Shown here in pieces: positions 26,397-35,218 of a DNA stretch of 64,000 nt (its first letter is position 1; each line of letters begins with the position of its first letter). The DNA comes from Burkholderia thailandensis E264. Lineage in GTDB: Bacteria > Pseudomonadota > Gammaproteobacteria > Burkholderiales > Burkholderiaceae. The notes beneath the pieces were generated by a model, which saw only the letters and a list, made by a program, of their open reading frames with translations, did not search any database and was not told the DNA's origin. The stretch spans positions 682,001 through 746,000 of the forward strand of contig NC_007650.1 of NCBI RefSeq assembly GCF_000012365.1, written 5' to 3'. A program made the position numbers and the translations under genes.

Positions 26397-27779
26397 ATGC
26401 ATCGTTTCATCATCGTCGGCGGCGGAGCGGGCGGGCTCGAACTGGCGACCCGTCTCGGTGACCGCTATGGGGCGCGCGGCAATCGTCCCGCGCGCGCGCT
26501 CGTGACGCTCGTCGACCGTTACCCGACCCATATCTGGAAGCCCCTGCTGCACGAAGTGGCGGCGGGCAGCATGGACCCGTTCACGCAGGAGCTCGAATAC
26601 GCGGCGCAGGCGCGCTGGCATGGTTTCGAATTCCACCAGGGCGAATTGATCTCGCTCGACCGCGCGTCGCGGCGCGTGACGCTCGCGCCCGTCGCGGACA
26701 ACGACGGCGCCGAGTTGCTGCCGCAGCGCGAGCTCGAATACGACACGCTCGTCATCGCGATCGGCAGCACGACGCATTATTTCGGCGTGCAGGGCGCGCA
26801 GGAGCATTCGATCGCGCTCGACACGGTGGCGGAGGCGGAGCGGTTCCGCAAGCGCCTGATTGCCGCGTGCATGCGCGCCGAGCATCAGCCCGTGGAGCCC
26901 GCCGTGCAGCCCGCCGTTGCAGCCGGGCCGGCGGATGCGGCGGCGCCGTCGGCCTCGCCGGCCTTGGCCGGGCCACGCATTCAGGTCGCGATCGTCGGCG
27001 GAGGTGCGACGGGCGTCGAGCTGTCCGCCGAGCTGCGCAACACCGCGCAGGTGCTGTCGGCGTACGGGCTGCACAAGCTCGATCCGCGGCACGACGTCGG
27101 CATCGTGCTGATCGAGTCGGGGCCGCGTATCCTGCCGGCGTTGCAGGAGCGTGTGTCGACGGCGACCGCCGAGCTGCTCGAGAAGCTCGGCGTGCGCCTG
27201 ATGCTCGGCGAGCGCGTGACCGAGGTCGCGCCGGGCGTCGTGCGCACGGCGAGCGGCAAGAGCGTGCGGGCCGACCTGACGGTGTGGGCGGCGGGCATCA
27301 AGGCCCCCTCGGTGCTCGCGAGGCTCGACGGCCTCGAAGTGAACAAGCTCGGTCAGTTGATCGTGCGCCGCACGCTGCAGACCGAAACCGACCCGAACGT
27401 ATTCGCGCTCGGCGATTGCGCGGGCTGCGAGTGGCCGGGCCACGAGCGTAACGTGCCGCCGCGCGCGCAAGCCGCGCATCAGCAGGCGAGCTTCATGCTG
27501 CGCGCGCTCGCAAGCCGGCTCGAAGGCCGGCCGCTGCCCGAATTCACCTATCGCGATTTCGGCTCGCTGGTGTCGCTCGGGCACTTCAGCGCGGTCGGCA
27601 ATCTGATGGGCGGGCTGATCGGCGGCAACATGCTGATCGAGGGGCTTTTCGCGCGCTTCATGTACATGTCGCTGTATCGGCTGCACGTCGCGGCGCTGCA
27701 TGGTTATCCGCGGATGGTGCTCGACACGGTCGCGCATTGGCTGCGGCGTTCGACGCTGCCGCGCGTGAAGTTGCACTAG
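26397..27779 (+). CDS. ndh: Type II NADH dehydrogenase (NAD(P)/FAD oxidoreductase)
   Basis: A 460-residue membrane-associated flavoprotein that should transfer electrons from NADH to quinone without pumping protons. The FAD-binding GGGAGGLE (about 7-14) and the NADH-binding AIVGGGATGVELSAEL (about 200-215) are both present. The ATPase-like tail motif of the family (NVFALGDCAGC, about 335-345) is also seen. An Ala/Pro insert at about 165-190 separates the two halves. The C-terminal 60 residues include amphipathic/hydrophobic stretches that could anchor it (GLIGGNMLIEGLFARFMYMS). Start at 26397 follows an aagggga site. It ends just before the heptamer repeat. Confidence 0.9.
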   Translation: MHRFIIVGGGAGGLELATRLGDRYGARGNRPARALVTLVDRYPTHIWKPLLHEVAAGSMDPFTQELEYAAQARWHGFEFHQGELISLDRASRRVTLAPVADNDGAELLPQRELEYDTLVIAIGSTTHYFGVQGAQEHSIALDTVAEAERFRKRLIAACMRAEHQPVEPAVQPAVAAGPADAAAPSASPALAGPRIQVAIVGGGATGVELSAELRNTAQVLSAYGLHKLDPRHDVGIVLIESGPRILPALQERVSTATAELLEKLGVRLMLGERVTEVAPGVVRTASGKSVRADLTVWAAGIKAPSVLARLDGLEVNKLGQLIVRRTLQTETDPNVFALGDCAGCEWPGHERNVPPRAQAAHQQASFMLRALASRLEGRPLPEFTYRDFGSLVSLGHFSAVGNLMGGLIGGNMLIEGLFARFMYMSLYRLHVAALHGYPRMVLDTVAHWLRRSTLPRVKLH

Positions 27780-27801
27780 CGTCGGCGTGGCGCGGCCATG
27801 C

Positions 27802-27932
27802 CGACGTTCGACGTTCGACGTTCGACGTTCGACGTTCGACGTTCGACGTTCGACGTTCGACGTTCGACGTTCGACGTTCGACGTTCGACGTTCGACGTTC
27901 GACGTTCGACGTTCGACGTTCGACGTTCGACG
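27802..27932. repeat. Heptamer tandem repeat (CGACGTT), about 18.7 copies
   Basis: CGACGTT is repeated 18 times without error (27802-27927) plus a 5-base partial copy. The array lies in the intergenic space between the convergent ndh and TadG-like genes. Because 7 is not a multiple of 3, it opens all frames as the same degenerate peptide and creates false reading frames on both strands. It is likely to vary in copy number between strains. No gene function is implied. Confidence 0.97.
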
Positions 27933-28091
27933 CGACACACGATCCGTGTGCTTGGTTCGACGACTTCGTGCCGCACGGCCGGATCGATCGCGGACGCGCC
28001 CGCCGTCGCCATGCCTCGATGATCGGCGCGGAGTCGGCCCGAGTTCGCCGCTTCTCCGTCGCCAAGCGCTGCATCGCCCGTCGGCGCGGCG

Positions 28092-29888
28092 TCAATAGAC
28101 GAGCTGCGACACCCCGCAGGTTAGCGACATGTCATGAATCGTGCTTTCGCCGATCTGCACGCCGAGCAACTGCAGCAGCGGCACGACCGCGGCGTCGAGT
28201 CCGGACAGCATCGGCGGCAGCACGGCGCCCAGGAACGAATCGAGCGCGGCCTGGATCGGGTCGAGCGGCAGGCTGATGCCGATCAGCGATATCTGAGTCT
28301 GTTGCAGCGATGTGCCGAGCCCCGACAGCGCGTTGCCAAGCACGCTGCCGACGCCGTTCGAGTTCGTGCTCTGATAGCCGCCCGTCGTGCCGTAGAACGT
28401 GAGCGTGGGCGTCTCGCTCGCAGGCACGTCGGCCGGGAGCGACGCAAGCGACTGGATCGTCACGAGGTTCGCGACGTTGACGAGCGTCGCGGGCGTCGAG
28501 CAGGTGAACGGCAGCGACGCGGACAGGTTGGCCGGCGTGTCGCCGACGCACAGATTCGCGATGCCCGTCTGCACGCCGATCGCCGACGCGCAAGTCGACG
28601 GCGACGCCGTGCAGTTCGCCGACTGCAGCCACGCTTGGCCCGGCGCGATCTGCATCGACAGCGGCAGGTTCACCTGCACCGGCACGAGCGCGCCGAGCAG
28701 GCCGAGCGGCAGGTTCGCCGTGCCGAGCCCGATGTTCAGATAGAGCCGCACCTGCGCGGTGCGCGCGATCGTGCGCCACGTTTTCGTGGCGGGATCGATG
28801 CCTGCTTCGCCGATGCCGAGCACGGGCGGCTGGATGATCTGCACTTGCAGGCTCGCGTTCAGCCCGCCGACGTTCAGCCCGTTCGCGAGCGAGAACGCCG
28901 TTTGCCCGGTTGCGATCTCGGCCGCGACGAGAAGCGCGTCGAACGGGCTGAACGTGGCGTCGAGCGCGGCTTGCGGGTCGGACAGGCCGACCGAGAAGAT
29001 ACCCGTCGAATTCGCGGTGCTGCCGATCGTGAAGGTTTGGCCGCCGGGGACGTTCGCGCTGACGATCGTCTGCAGCGCGCCGATGCTCGTCTGCAAGTCG
29101 GCGTTCGCGACCGACGTCTGCGACAGCGCCGTCAGCATCCAGTTCGCGAGCTGCGGGACGGTCGTCTGCGTGTTCAGCAGCGCGTTCACGGTGCCGACGT
29201 TCGCGGCGGCCATCAGGTCCTTGATCCGGATTCGCGCATTCGCGAGGCCCTGATACGACAGCACCGACAGGTTCAGATTCGCGCCGAGCAGCCCGTTGAG
29301 GAGCGCGTTCACGACGCCGCCTTGCAGTTGCGCGAGCGTCGTGCCGATCGAATAGGCGCCGACGTTGGTCGCCTGCGCGGTGCTGGTCGCCGAGACCGTG
29401 CGCTGCGCACCGAGGAAGTAGTACGGCACGACACGCGTGAGCGTCACCTGGACCGCATTGAGCTGTGCATCGCTGCCGGCCGCGGTGCCCGACGCCGAGC
29501 CTGCGAAGAAGCTGGGGCCTGCGTTGTCCTTCACGTCCCATCTGCCGCAGACGACCGTCATCGATTGTCCCGACGCGGCGCTGTCGAAGCCGTTGCCGAG
29601 CGCGGCCGATTGCGCGGTGGCGGCGGGCTGCGTGCAGCCGTCGTCCATCGTCTGCGCGGCCGCGAGCGCGGCCAGGTCGGCGACGCTTTGCAGCGCGCGG
29701 CGCTGATAGAACAGATTGCCGAGATCGACCGCGCCGAGCGCGGCGATCACGACACCGATCGCGATCGCCGCGATGACGGCGAGCGAGCCGCGCTGTCGCG
29801 CGGGCGAGCGGCGCGCGCGCCGCCGCCGATTCGGCTCGCGACGGTCGGAAAGATCACCGGTGGTCGGGCGGCGTGTCGGCTTGTTCAT
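28092..29888 (-). CDS. TadG-like (DUF2134) membrane-anchored protein
   Basis: A 598-residue protein. A basic N-terminus (NKPTRRPTTGDLSDRREPNR) leads into a TadE/TadG-type hydrophobic segment at about 37-58 (GSLAVIAAIAIGVVIAALGA, then VDLGNLFYQRRALQSVADLA). That segment is the prepilin-like/TadG N-terminal signature. The large remaining part is Leu/Asn/Ala/Thr-rich, probably beta-rich and periplasmic, with sparse Cys. It matches DUF2134-type putative Flp-pilus-assembly proteins. No other tad gene lies in the window, so it is an orphan here. Start at 29888 has a gaggttgg site; the longer frame from 29957 is less likely. Confidence 0.75.
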   Translation of the reverse strand: MNKPTRRPTTGDLSDRREPNRRRRARRSPARQRGSLAVIAAIAIGVVIAALGAVDLGNLFYQRRALQSVADLAALAAAQTMDDGCTQPAATAQSAALGNGFDSAASGQSMTVVCGRWDVKDNAGPSFFAGSASGTAAGSDAQLNAVQVTLTRVVPYYFLGAQRTVSATSTAQATNVGAYSIGTTLAQLQGGVVNALLNGLLGANLNLSVLSYQGLANARIRIKDLMAAANVGTVNALLNTQTTVPQLANWMLTALSQTSVANADLQTSIGALQTIVSANVPGGQTFTIGSTANSTGIFSVGLSDPQAALDATFSPFDALLVAAEIATGQTAFSLANGLNVGGLNASLQVQIIQPPVLGIGEAGIDPATKTWRTIARTAQVRLYLNIGLGTANLPLGLLGALVPVQVNLPLSMQIAPGQAWLQSANCTASPSTCASAIGVQTGIANLCVGDTPANLSASLPFTCSTPATLVNVANLVTIQSLASLPADVPASETPTLTFYGTTGGYQSTNSNGVGSVLGNALSGLGTSLQQTQISLIGISLPLDPIQAALDSFLGAVLPPMLSGLDAAVVPLLQLLGVQIGESTIHDMSLTCGVSQLVY

Positions 29889-30652
29889 TCCAACCTCGTT
29901 GTGCTTCGTCGGCGTTGCATGTCGTTGTCGGCGCGATGCGCGGTCGAGTGGCGTCATCGAGCACGCTTCGGCGGCGGCGTTGCCTCCGCCGCGCGGACAT
30001 CGCGCGATGCCGCGCGTCTTCTTGTCGCGGCGATTGCCGTATCGGCGGGAAGCCCGCCGGGTCGCGCGCGTTGCGCCAGCCAGTGCATCATGAGGTCAAT
30101 CGCGGTTATTTTGCAATCCAATGTTTTCCCGGAATACGCGTATCGGAGAAGACTTATCTCGATATGCGAAGGGAAATGAAAAAACGGCGCGCGCAATTCG
30201 TAGGACTGTCAATGAGGCGGGTGCGCGCGATCCTGTTTCGGAACCGTCTGAAATCGGCATGCGAACCGCGTGCGAAGGGCGCGCGCCGTGACGGTCGCTT
30301 GTTTGAAGCGCATGCGCTCATGCGATGCGCGGCGCGGGCCGCCGAATGTGTCTCGCGAGCGGCGCGTGCGCATATCTTCGCTCGGCGTCATGCGGCGTTG
30401 CCGATGCGCCGGCGCAGCTGAGCGCATTGCGATGCGCCATGCGAAAAAGTCGGTCCGGCATCGCCGCCGCTTTTACTTCTGACGAAAGGTTGACGCATCC
30501 TTGCGTTTTTGGGCATCGTGTGCGGGTTCCGCTTCGGCGGGGCGGGCGGCGACCCGCGACGCGACTGCATCGCGCCGGCCGCCGCGGATCGAATTCATGT
30601 CGCCGTCGCGTGTGCCGCGCGTGCGCGACAAAGAGAGCAGAGGAGCGCATCC
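29889..30652. other. Gene-free intergenic stretch
   Basis: About 760 bp between the divergent TadG-like and dienelactone hydrolase genes. No reading frame in it looks real. Codon positions lack the third-position GC bias, and a local AT-rich patch (about 30085-30190) is the only compositional change. It presumably holds both promoters and could hide a small RNA. Confidence 0.5.
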
Positions 30653-31525
30653 ATGTTGAAACCCGAAGTCGACAGCCTAGTTCCGCACGTTCCGTTCAGC
30701 CGCCGCAAGTTCGTCAAGGCGGCGCTTGGCGGCACGTTCGCCGCGGCGGTGCTGCCCGTGTCCGCGCAGACGATCACGACCGATGCCGCGGGCCTCGATG
30801 TCGACACCGTCGAGATCCGCTCGGGCGACGCGAGCGTGCCGGCCTATCGCGCACAGCCGGACGGCAAGAGCAACCTGCCGGTGATCGTCGTGATCCACGA
30901 GGTGTTCGGCGTGCATGCGCACATCGCCGACATCTGCCGGCGCTTCGCGAAGCTCGGCTATCTGGCGATCGCGCCGGACCTGTATGCGCGCCAGGGCGAT
31001 CCGTCGAAGTATCGGTCGATCCAGGAACTGATCGACCAGGTGGTCAGCAAGGTGCCTGATCGTCAGGTGATCGAGGATCTCGACGCGACGGTCCGGTGGG
31101 CGGGGAAGAACGGCGGCGACCTGTCGCGGCTTGGCGTGACGGGCTTCTGCTGGGGTGGCCGGCAGACGTGGCTTTTCGCCGAGCACAATCCGGACGTGCG
31201 TGCCGCAGTCGCGTGGTACGGCAAGGTGATCGGGGAGACGAACGAGATGATGCCGTTCAATCCCGTCGATCATGCGGCGCAGTTGAAAGCGCCGACGCTC
31301 GGCCTTTACGGCGGAAAGGACGACAGCATCCCGCAGAGCTCGCTCGCGCAGATGCGCGAGCGTCTCGCCGCCGGCGCGAAGGCGGCGCGCGATTCGGAGA
31401 TCCTCGTGTACCCGGACGCGGGCCACGCGTTCTTTGCCGACTACCGCCCGAGCTACGTGAAGGCGGATGCCGAAGACGGCTGGAAGCGCGCCGTCGCGTG
31501 GTTCCGGCATCACGGCGTGATGTGA
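30653..31525 (+). CDS. Tat-exported dienelactone hydrolase family protein
   Basis: A 290-residue alpha/beta-hydrolase. A twin-arginine leader (SRRKFVKAALGGTFAAAVLP) with cleavage near VSAQ suggests export of the folded protein to the periplasm. The DLH triad can be placed: Cys166 in VTGFCWGGRQ, Asp near GGKDDSIP (about 223) and His258 in PDAGHAFF. These enzymes hydrolyse dienelactone or related esters. A Cys nucleophile is as in classical DLH. Start at 30653 was chosen because it gives the Tat motif near residue 16; the ORF from 30509 has a longer, unlikely leader. Confidence 0.88.
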   Translation: MLKPEVDSLVPHVPFSRRKFVKAALGGTFAAAVLPVSAQTITTDAAGLDVDTVEIRSGDASVPAYRAQPDGKSNLPVIVVIHEVFGVHAHIADICRRFAKLGYLAIAPDLYARQGDPSKYRSIQELIDQVVSKVPDRQVIEDLDATVRWAGKNGGDLSRLGVTGFCWGGRQTWLFAEHNPDVRAAVAWYGKVIGETNEMMPFNPVDHAAQLKAPTLGLYGGKDDSIPQSSLAQMRERLAAGAKAARDSEILVYPDAGHAFFADYRPSYVKADAEDGWKRAVAWFRHHGVM

Positions 31526-31534
31526 TGACGCCGC

Positions 31535-31558
31535 GCGGGGCCGTGCGCGCGGCCCCGC
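31535..31558. terminator. Hairpin between the convergent hydrolase and sulfurtransferase genes
   Basis: Stem gcggggcc (31535-31542) with ggccccgc (31551-31558) and an 8-base loop, located between two convergent stops. No T-run follows, so terminator function is only probable from position. Confidence 0.45.
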
Positions 31559-31566
31559 TTGCGCGC

Positions 31567-32436
31567 TTACGGATTCGCGCCCGTCGCGACCGGGCGGGAC
31601 GGGTCCGAGCTCCATTCGCTCCATGAGCCCGCGTACAGCGCCGGGTCGTGCAGGCCGGCGATCTCCATCGCGAGCGCATTGTGGCACGCGGTGACGCCGG
31701 AGCCGCATTGCAGGATCACCTTGTTCGGCGGCGTCGCGCCGAGCAGCGGATTGAACGCCTCGCGCAGTTCGTGACCGCTCTTGAAGCGCCCGTCGGTGGT
31801 CAGGTTGTCCTTGAAGAAACGATTGAGCGCGCCGGGGATATGCCCGCCGACGCGATCGATCGTCTCGTTCTCGCCGCGATAGCGGTCGGCGGCGCGCGCA
31901 TCGATCACGAGCTGGCTTTTCGTCGTGAGATTCGCGAGCACCGCCTGCGTGTCGACGACCGTCGCAAGCGGCGCGCCCGCGCGGAAGTCGCCGGCCGACT
32001 TCGGCGGCGTGTCCTGCGACACCGCGTGCCCTGCCGATTGCCACGCCTGCAGGCCGCCGTCGAGCACCGCGACGGAATCGTGTCCGAGCCAGCGCAGCAG
32101 CCACCACAGGCGCGCGGCGTACATGCCGCCTTGCGCGTCGTACGCGACGACCTGCTGATTCTGCTTGAGTCCGTGGGCCTTCAGCGTGTCGGCGAGCGCA
32201 TCGCGAGCGGGCAGCGGGTGACGACCGTTCGTGCCGGTTTTCGCGCCCGACAGGTCGCGGTCGAGATGCAGGTAATGCGCGCCCGGAATGTGCCCGGCCG
32301 CGTAAGTCTGCTCGCCGAGGGCGGTATCGGCGAGATCGAAGCGGCAATCGAACACGAGCACGCTGCCCGGCGCGGCCGCGAGACGTTCGGCGAGATTGTC
32401 CGCCGAGATGAGCGTGGTGTAGTGAGTGTGTGGCAT
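31567..32436 (-). CDS. sseA: Thiosulfate/3-mercaptopyruvate sulfurtransferase
   Basis: A 289-residue tandem rhodanese. The inactive N-terminal domain (about 8-135) has no Cys at the loop (VVAYDAQGGMYAARLWWLLR). The C-terminal domain (about 155-285) carries the catalytic loop CGSGVTAC with Cys244. CGSGVTA is the loop seen in 3-mercaptopyruvate sulfurtransferases and related rhodaneses. The DxR element LVIDARAADRYRGE and GHIPGA are present in the second repeat. Start at 32436 gives PHTHYTTLISADNLAERL; a longer frame begins at 32517. It transfers sulfane sulfur to thiophilic acceptors in the cytosol. Confidence 0.9.
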   Translation of the reverse strand: MPHTHYTTLISADNLAERLAAAPGSVLVFDCRFDLADTALGEQTYAAGHIPGAHYLHLDRDLSGAKTGTNGRHPLPARDALADTLKAHGLKQNQQVVAYDAQGGMYAARLWWLLRWLGHDSVAVLDGGLQAWQSAGHAVSQDTPPKSAGDFRAGAPLATVVDTQAVLANLTTKSQLVIDARAADRYRGENETIDRVGGHIPGALNRFFKDNLTTDGRFKSGHELREAFNPLLGATPPNKVILQCGSGVTACHNALAMEIAGLHDPALYAGSWSEWSSDPSRPVATGANP

Positions 32437-32483
32437 GACGCCTCCGTTGGAGATACGGGCCAGATGCTCTAAGTCTAAACAAA

Positions 32484-32509
32484 AAAAGACGGGCCGCAGC
32501 CCGTCTTTT
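32484..32509 (-). terminator. Terminator after the Rieske oxygenase gene
   Basis: Stem aaaagacgggc (32484-32494) with gcccgtctttt (32499-32509), CGCA loop, T-rich on the minus strand after the stem. It lies downstream of the Rieske gene and upstream of the sulfurtransferase start. Confidence 0.85.
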
Positions 32510-32583
32510 CCGTGCATGCCCGGCGCGAGCCCGGATCGAACAAGTTTTCGGCGAATGCCGCGCGAAGCGCGCCGAAGCTGAGC

Positions 32584-33690
32584 TCAGAGCGCGCCGAGCT
32601 GCCGGCGCAGGAACTCGTGGAAGTGTTGCATGCCGTCTTCCATCGGGCTCTGATAGGGGCCGACCTGCGATTCGCCGCGCTCCATCAGCGCGCGGCGGCC
32701 TGCGTCCATGCGCAGCGCGATCTCGTCGTCCTCGATCGCGGTTTCCATGTACGCGGCGCGTTCCGCCTCGACGAACTCGCGCTCGAACAGCGCGATTTCC
32801 TCGGGGTAGTAGAACTCGACGATGTTCGTCGTCTTCTGCGGGCCGCGCGGAATCAGCCACGACACGACGAGCACGTGCGGATACCACTCGATCATGAGGC
32901 CCGGGTAATAGACCATCCAGATCGCGCCGAACTCGGGCGGCACGCCGTTGCGATAGCGCAGGACCTGATCGTGCCACTTCTGGTACGTCGGGCTGCCCGG
33001 CTTCGCGAGCGCGTTGTGCACGCCGACCGTCTGCACGCTGTACCAGTCGCCGAACTCCCACTTCAGGTCGTCGCACGACACGAAACTGCCGAGGCCCGGA
33101 TGGAACGGCACCACGTGGTAATCCTCGAGATAGACCTCGATGAAGGTCTTCCAGTTGTAGTCGCACTCGTGGATCTCGACGTGATCGAACAGGTAGTCCG
33201 AAAAGTCGAAGTGATGCTTCGTGCCGAGCGTCGCGAGATCGTGCGCGACGTCGCGGCCCTCGGCTTCGAACAACAGTCCCTGCCAGTTCTGCAGCGGCGT
33301 CGCGTGCAGGTTCAGGCAGGGCTTGTCCGGAAAATGCGGCGCGCCGAGCAACTGGCCTTCGAGATCGTAGGTCCAGCGATGCAGCGGGCAGACGATATTC
33401 TGCGCGTGCCCGCGACCGTTCAGCATGATCGCCTGGCGGTGGCGGCACACGTTCGAGAGCAGTTCGATCTGCGAAGCCTGGTTGCGCACCAGCACGCGGC
33501 CTTCGTTTTCGGAAGGCAGCGCAAAATAGTCTCCTGCTTCGGGCACCATCAATTCGTGCCCGATGTAGCGAGGTCCTTTCTTGAAAAGGGTTTCGATTTC
33601 GCGCGCGAGGAGCGCCTCATCGAAATATGCGGTGACGGGAAGCTGGCTATGTGCCGACTTCAATTGCAGAGCGTCGCTCAGATTGGACAT
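32584..33690 (-). CDS. Rieske-type ring-hydroxylating oxygenase alpha subunit
   Basis: A 368-residue Rieske non-haem iron oxygenase. The [2Fe-2S] cluster ligands are Cys82/His84 (VCRHRQA) and Cys101/His104 (VCPLHRW), the spacing of a Rieske C-x-H/C-x2-H site. The mononuclear iron site follows in the helix EVYLEDYHVVPFHP, with His192 and His197 and the bridging Asp190. It is an alpha subunit without a beta subunit or ferredoxin gene beside it, a common form in betaproteobacteria. The start at 33690 (MSNLSDALQLKSAHSQL) was preferred over 33735. The substrate is not shown. It is divergent from xseB. Confidence 0.88.
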   Translation of the reverse strand: MSNLSDALQLKSAHSQLPVTAYFDEALLAREIETLFKKGPRYIGHELMVPEAGDYFALPSENEGRVLVRNQASQIELLSNVCRHRQAIMLNGRGHAQNIVCPLHRWTYDLEGQLLGAPHFPDKPCLNLHATPLQNWQGLLFEAEGRDVAHDLATLGTKHHFDFSDYLFDHVEIHECDYNWKTFIEVYLEDYHVVPFHPGLGSFVSCDDLKWEFGDWYSVQTVGVHNALAKPGSPTYQKWHDQVLRYRNGVPPEFGAIWMVYYPGLMIEWYPHVLVVSWLIPRGPQKTTNIVEFYYPEEIALFEREFVEAERAAYMETAIEDDEIALRMDAGRRALMERGESQVGPYQSPMEDGMQHFHEFLRRQLGAL

Positions 33691-33959
33691 TCCCACTCCC
33701 GGTGAAAGCGTGAAAGCAGTGAACAACCCAACCATCGAAAATTCGATTTAGGGGAACCGGAGATTATACCCGGATCGACTTCCTTGGGGTGGGATAAGTG
33801 ACTGATTTGTGTCAAATTTTTCCATGAATATGGACGCGTTTCGTGCGGATTGCACACGCTGCACGCCGCGTGCAGGCGCCGCGAAGCCAAGTCGGCAGGT
33901 CGGAAAATTCTCTTTTGCCGTAGAATGTCCGACTTGTTTTGAATTTTGACATCCCGTCC

Positions 33960-34253
33960 ATGGCGAAAACCGCAACCCCAGGCGCGTCCGCGTCCGACCC
34001 CGGTTCCGGGCCGCTGCCGGAAAACTACGAGATGGCGCTCGCGGAACTGGAGGCGCTCGTCGCCCGAATGGAGGGCGGGACGCTGAGCCTCGAGGATTCG
34101 CTTGCGGCCTATCGCCGCGGCGCGGCGCTCGTTGCATTTTGCCAACAACAATTGGAAAAAGCGGAGCAGCAGGTGCGCGTGCTCGACGGCGCCGCGCTCA
34201 AGCCGCTTTCCGCTGGAACGGCCGCTGCGGACGGCGAAGACGACGATCTATGA
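33960..34253 (+). CDS. xseB: Exodeoxyribonuclease VII small subunit
   Basis: A 97-residue protein that pairs with XseA in the cytosolic nuclease ExoVII. The core LPENYEMALAELEALVARME, then GGTLSLEDSLAAYRRGAALV and CQQQLEKAEQQVRVL, is the complete XseB helix-turn-helix pattern. The ATG at 33960 is preferred over the in-frame 33939. Its stop overlaps the ispA start by 4 bp (ATGA), so xseB-ispA are translationally coupled. A TAGAAT box lies near 33922. Confidence 0.93.
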   Translation: MAKTATPGASASDPGSGPLPENYEMALAELEALVARMEGGTLSLEDSLAAYRRGAALVAFCQQQLEKAEQQVRVLDGAALKPLSAGTAAADGEDDDL

Positions 34254-35134
34254 CATTCGACCAATGGATGCGCTCGGTGCTCGAGCGTGTCGAGACGGCC
34301 CTCGGCCATTATTTGCCGGCTGAGACTGTGGCGCCCGCGCAACTGCACGAGGCGATGCGTTATGCGGTGCTCGGGGGCGGCAAACGGGTGCGTCCGCTGC
34401 TGTGCCATGCGGCGGGCGAGCTCACGGGCGCGTCGGAGGCGGCGCTGAACGCCGCGTCGTCGGCGCTCGAGATGATTCACGTATATTCGCTCGTGCACGA
34501 CGACATGCCGTGCATGGACGACGATGCGCTGCGTCGCGGCAAGCCGACCGTCCACGTCAAGTACGACGAGCCGACCGCGCTCCTCGTCGGCGACGCGCTG
34601 CAGTCACAGGCCTTCGTCGCGCTGACCGACGCCGCCGCGCTGCCGGCCGACCGGCAGGCCGCGCTCGTGCGCGAGCTGGCGCTCGCGAGCGGCTCGATCG
34701 GCATGGCGGGCGGTCAGGCGATCGATCTCGCGAGCGTCGGCGTCGCGCTCACGCGCGACGCGCTGGAGACGATGCACCGGATGAAGACGGGCGCGCTGTT
34801 GCGCGCGTCCGTGCGCATGGGCGCGCTTGCGGGCGAGACGCCGTCCGACGACGCGATGCGCGCGCTCGACGCCTATGCGGCGGCTGTCGGCCTCGCGTTC
34901 CAGGTGGTGGACGACATTCTCGACGTCACCACCGATTCCGCGACGCTCGGCAAGACGGCCGGCAAGGACGCGGCGAACGACAAGCCGACCTACGTGTCGA
35001 TCATCGGTCTCGACGCGTCGCGCGCGCTTGCCGCGCGACTGCGCGCCGACGCGCACGCCGCGCTCCAGCCGTTCGGCGCGCGCGCGCAGCGCCTGGCCGA
35101 ACTGGCGGACCTGGTGGTGAACCGGGTCAGCTGA
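34250..35134 (+). CDS. ispA: Farnesyl diphosphate synthase (IspA)
   Basis: A 294-residue cytosolic trans-prenyltransferase. It condenses isopentenyl and allylic diphosphates to farnesyl diphosphate, for quinone and undecaprenyl biosynthesis. The GGGKRVRP substrate loop is at about 40-47. The first Asp-rich motif is HDDMPCMDDD (about 83-92), with the four-residue insertion of the farnesyl-type enzymes. The second Asp-rich motif is VVDDILDVT (about 220-228). Overlaps xseB by 4 bp. dxs begins 85 bp downstream, so the early isoprenoid genes are clustered. Confidence 0.95.
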   Translation: MTFDQWMRSVLERVETALGHYLPAETVAPAQLHEAMRYAVLGGGKRVRPLLCHAAGELTGASEAALNAASSALEMIHVYSLVHDDMPCMDDDALRRGKPTVHVKYDEPTALLVGDALQSQAFVALTDAAALPADRQAALVRELALASGSIGMAGGQAIDLASVGVALTRDALETMHRMKTGALLRASVRMGALAGETPSDDAMRALDAYAAAVGLAFQVVDDILDVTTDSATLGKTAGKDAANDKPTYVSIIGLDASRALAARLRADAHAALQPFGARAQRLAELADLVVNRVS

Positions 35135-35218
35135 CGCGAAAGCCCGCCGCCGCGCCCACGCTACGGGTGGTGCGCGCAAGAAGTGCGGGCGCGTTTGTTT
35201 TCCTACAATGGAACGACG

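Noticed and set aside
27802..27932. Heptamer array considered as a CRISPR array
   Set aside because: Units are 7 bp and contiguous with no spacers; no cas genes.
25923..27938. A 671-codon minus-strand reading frame across polA's end and ndh
   Set aside because: It runs antisense to two well-supported genes and is Arg-rich as expected of GC-driven shadow frames. Part of it is just the heptamer repeat.
29954..30196. 80-residue frame in the TadG-hydrolase gap
   Set aside because: No ribosome site, no family match, and codon positions lack the GC bias of real genes here.
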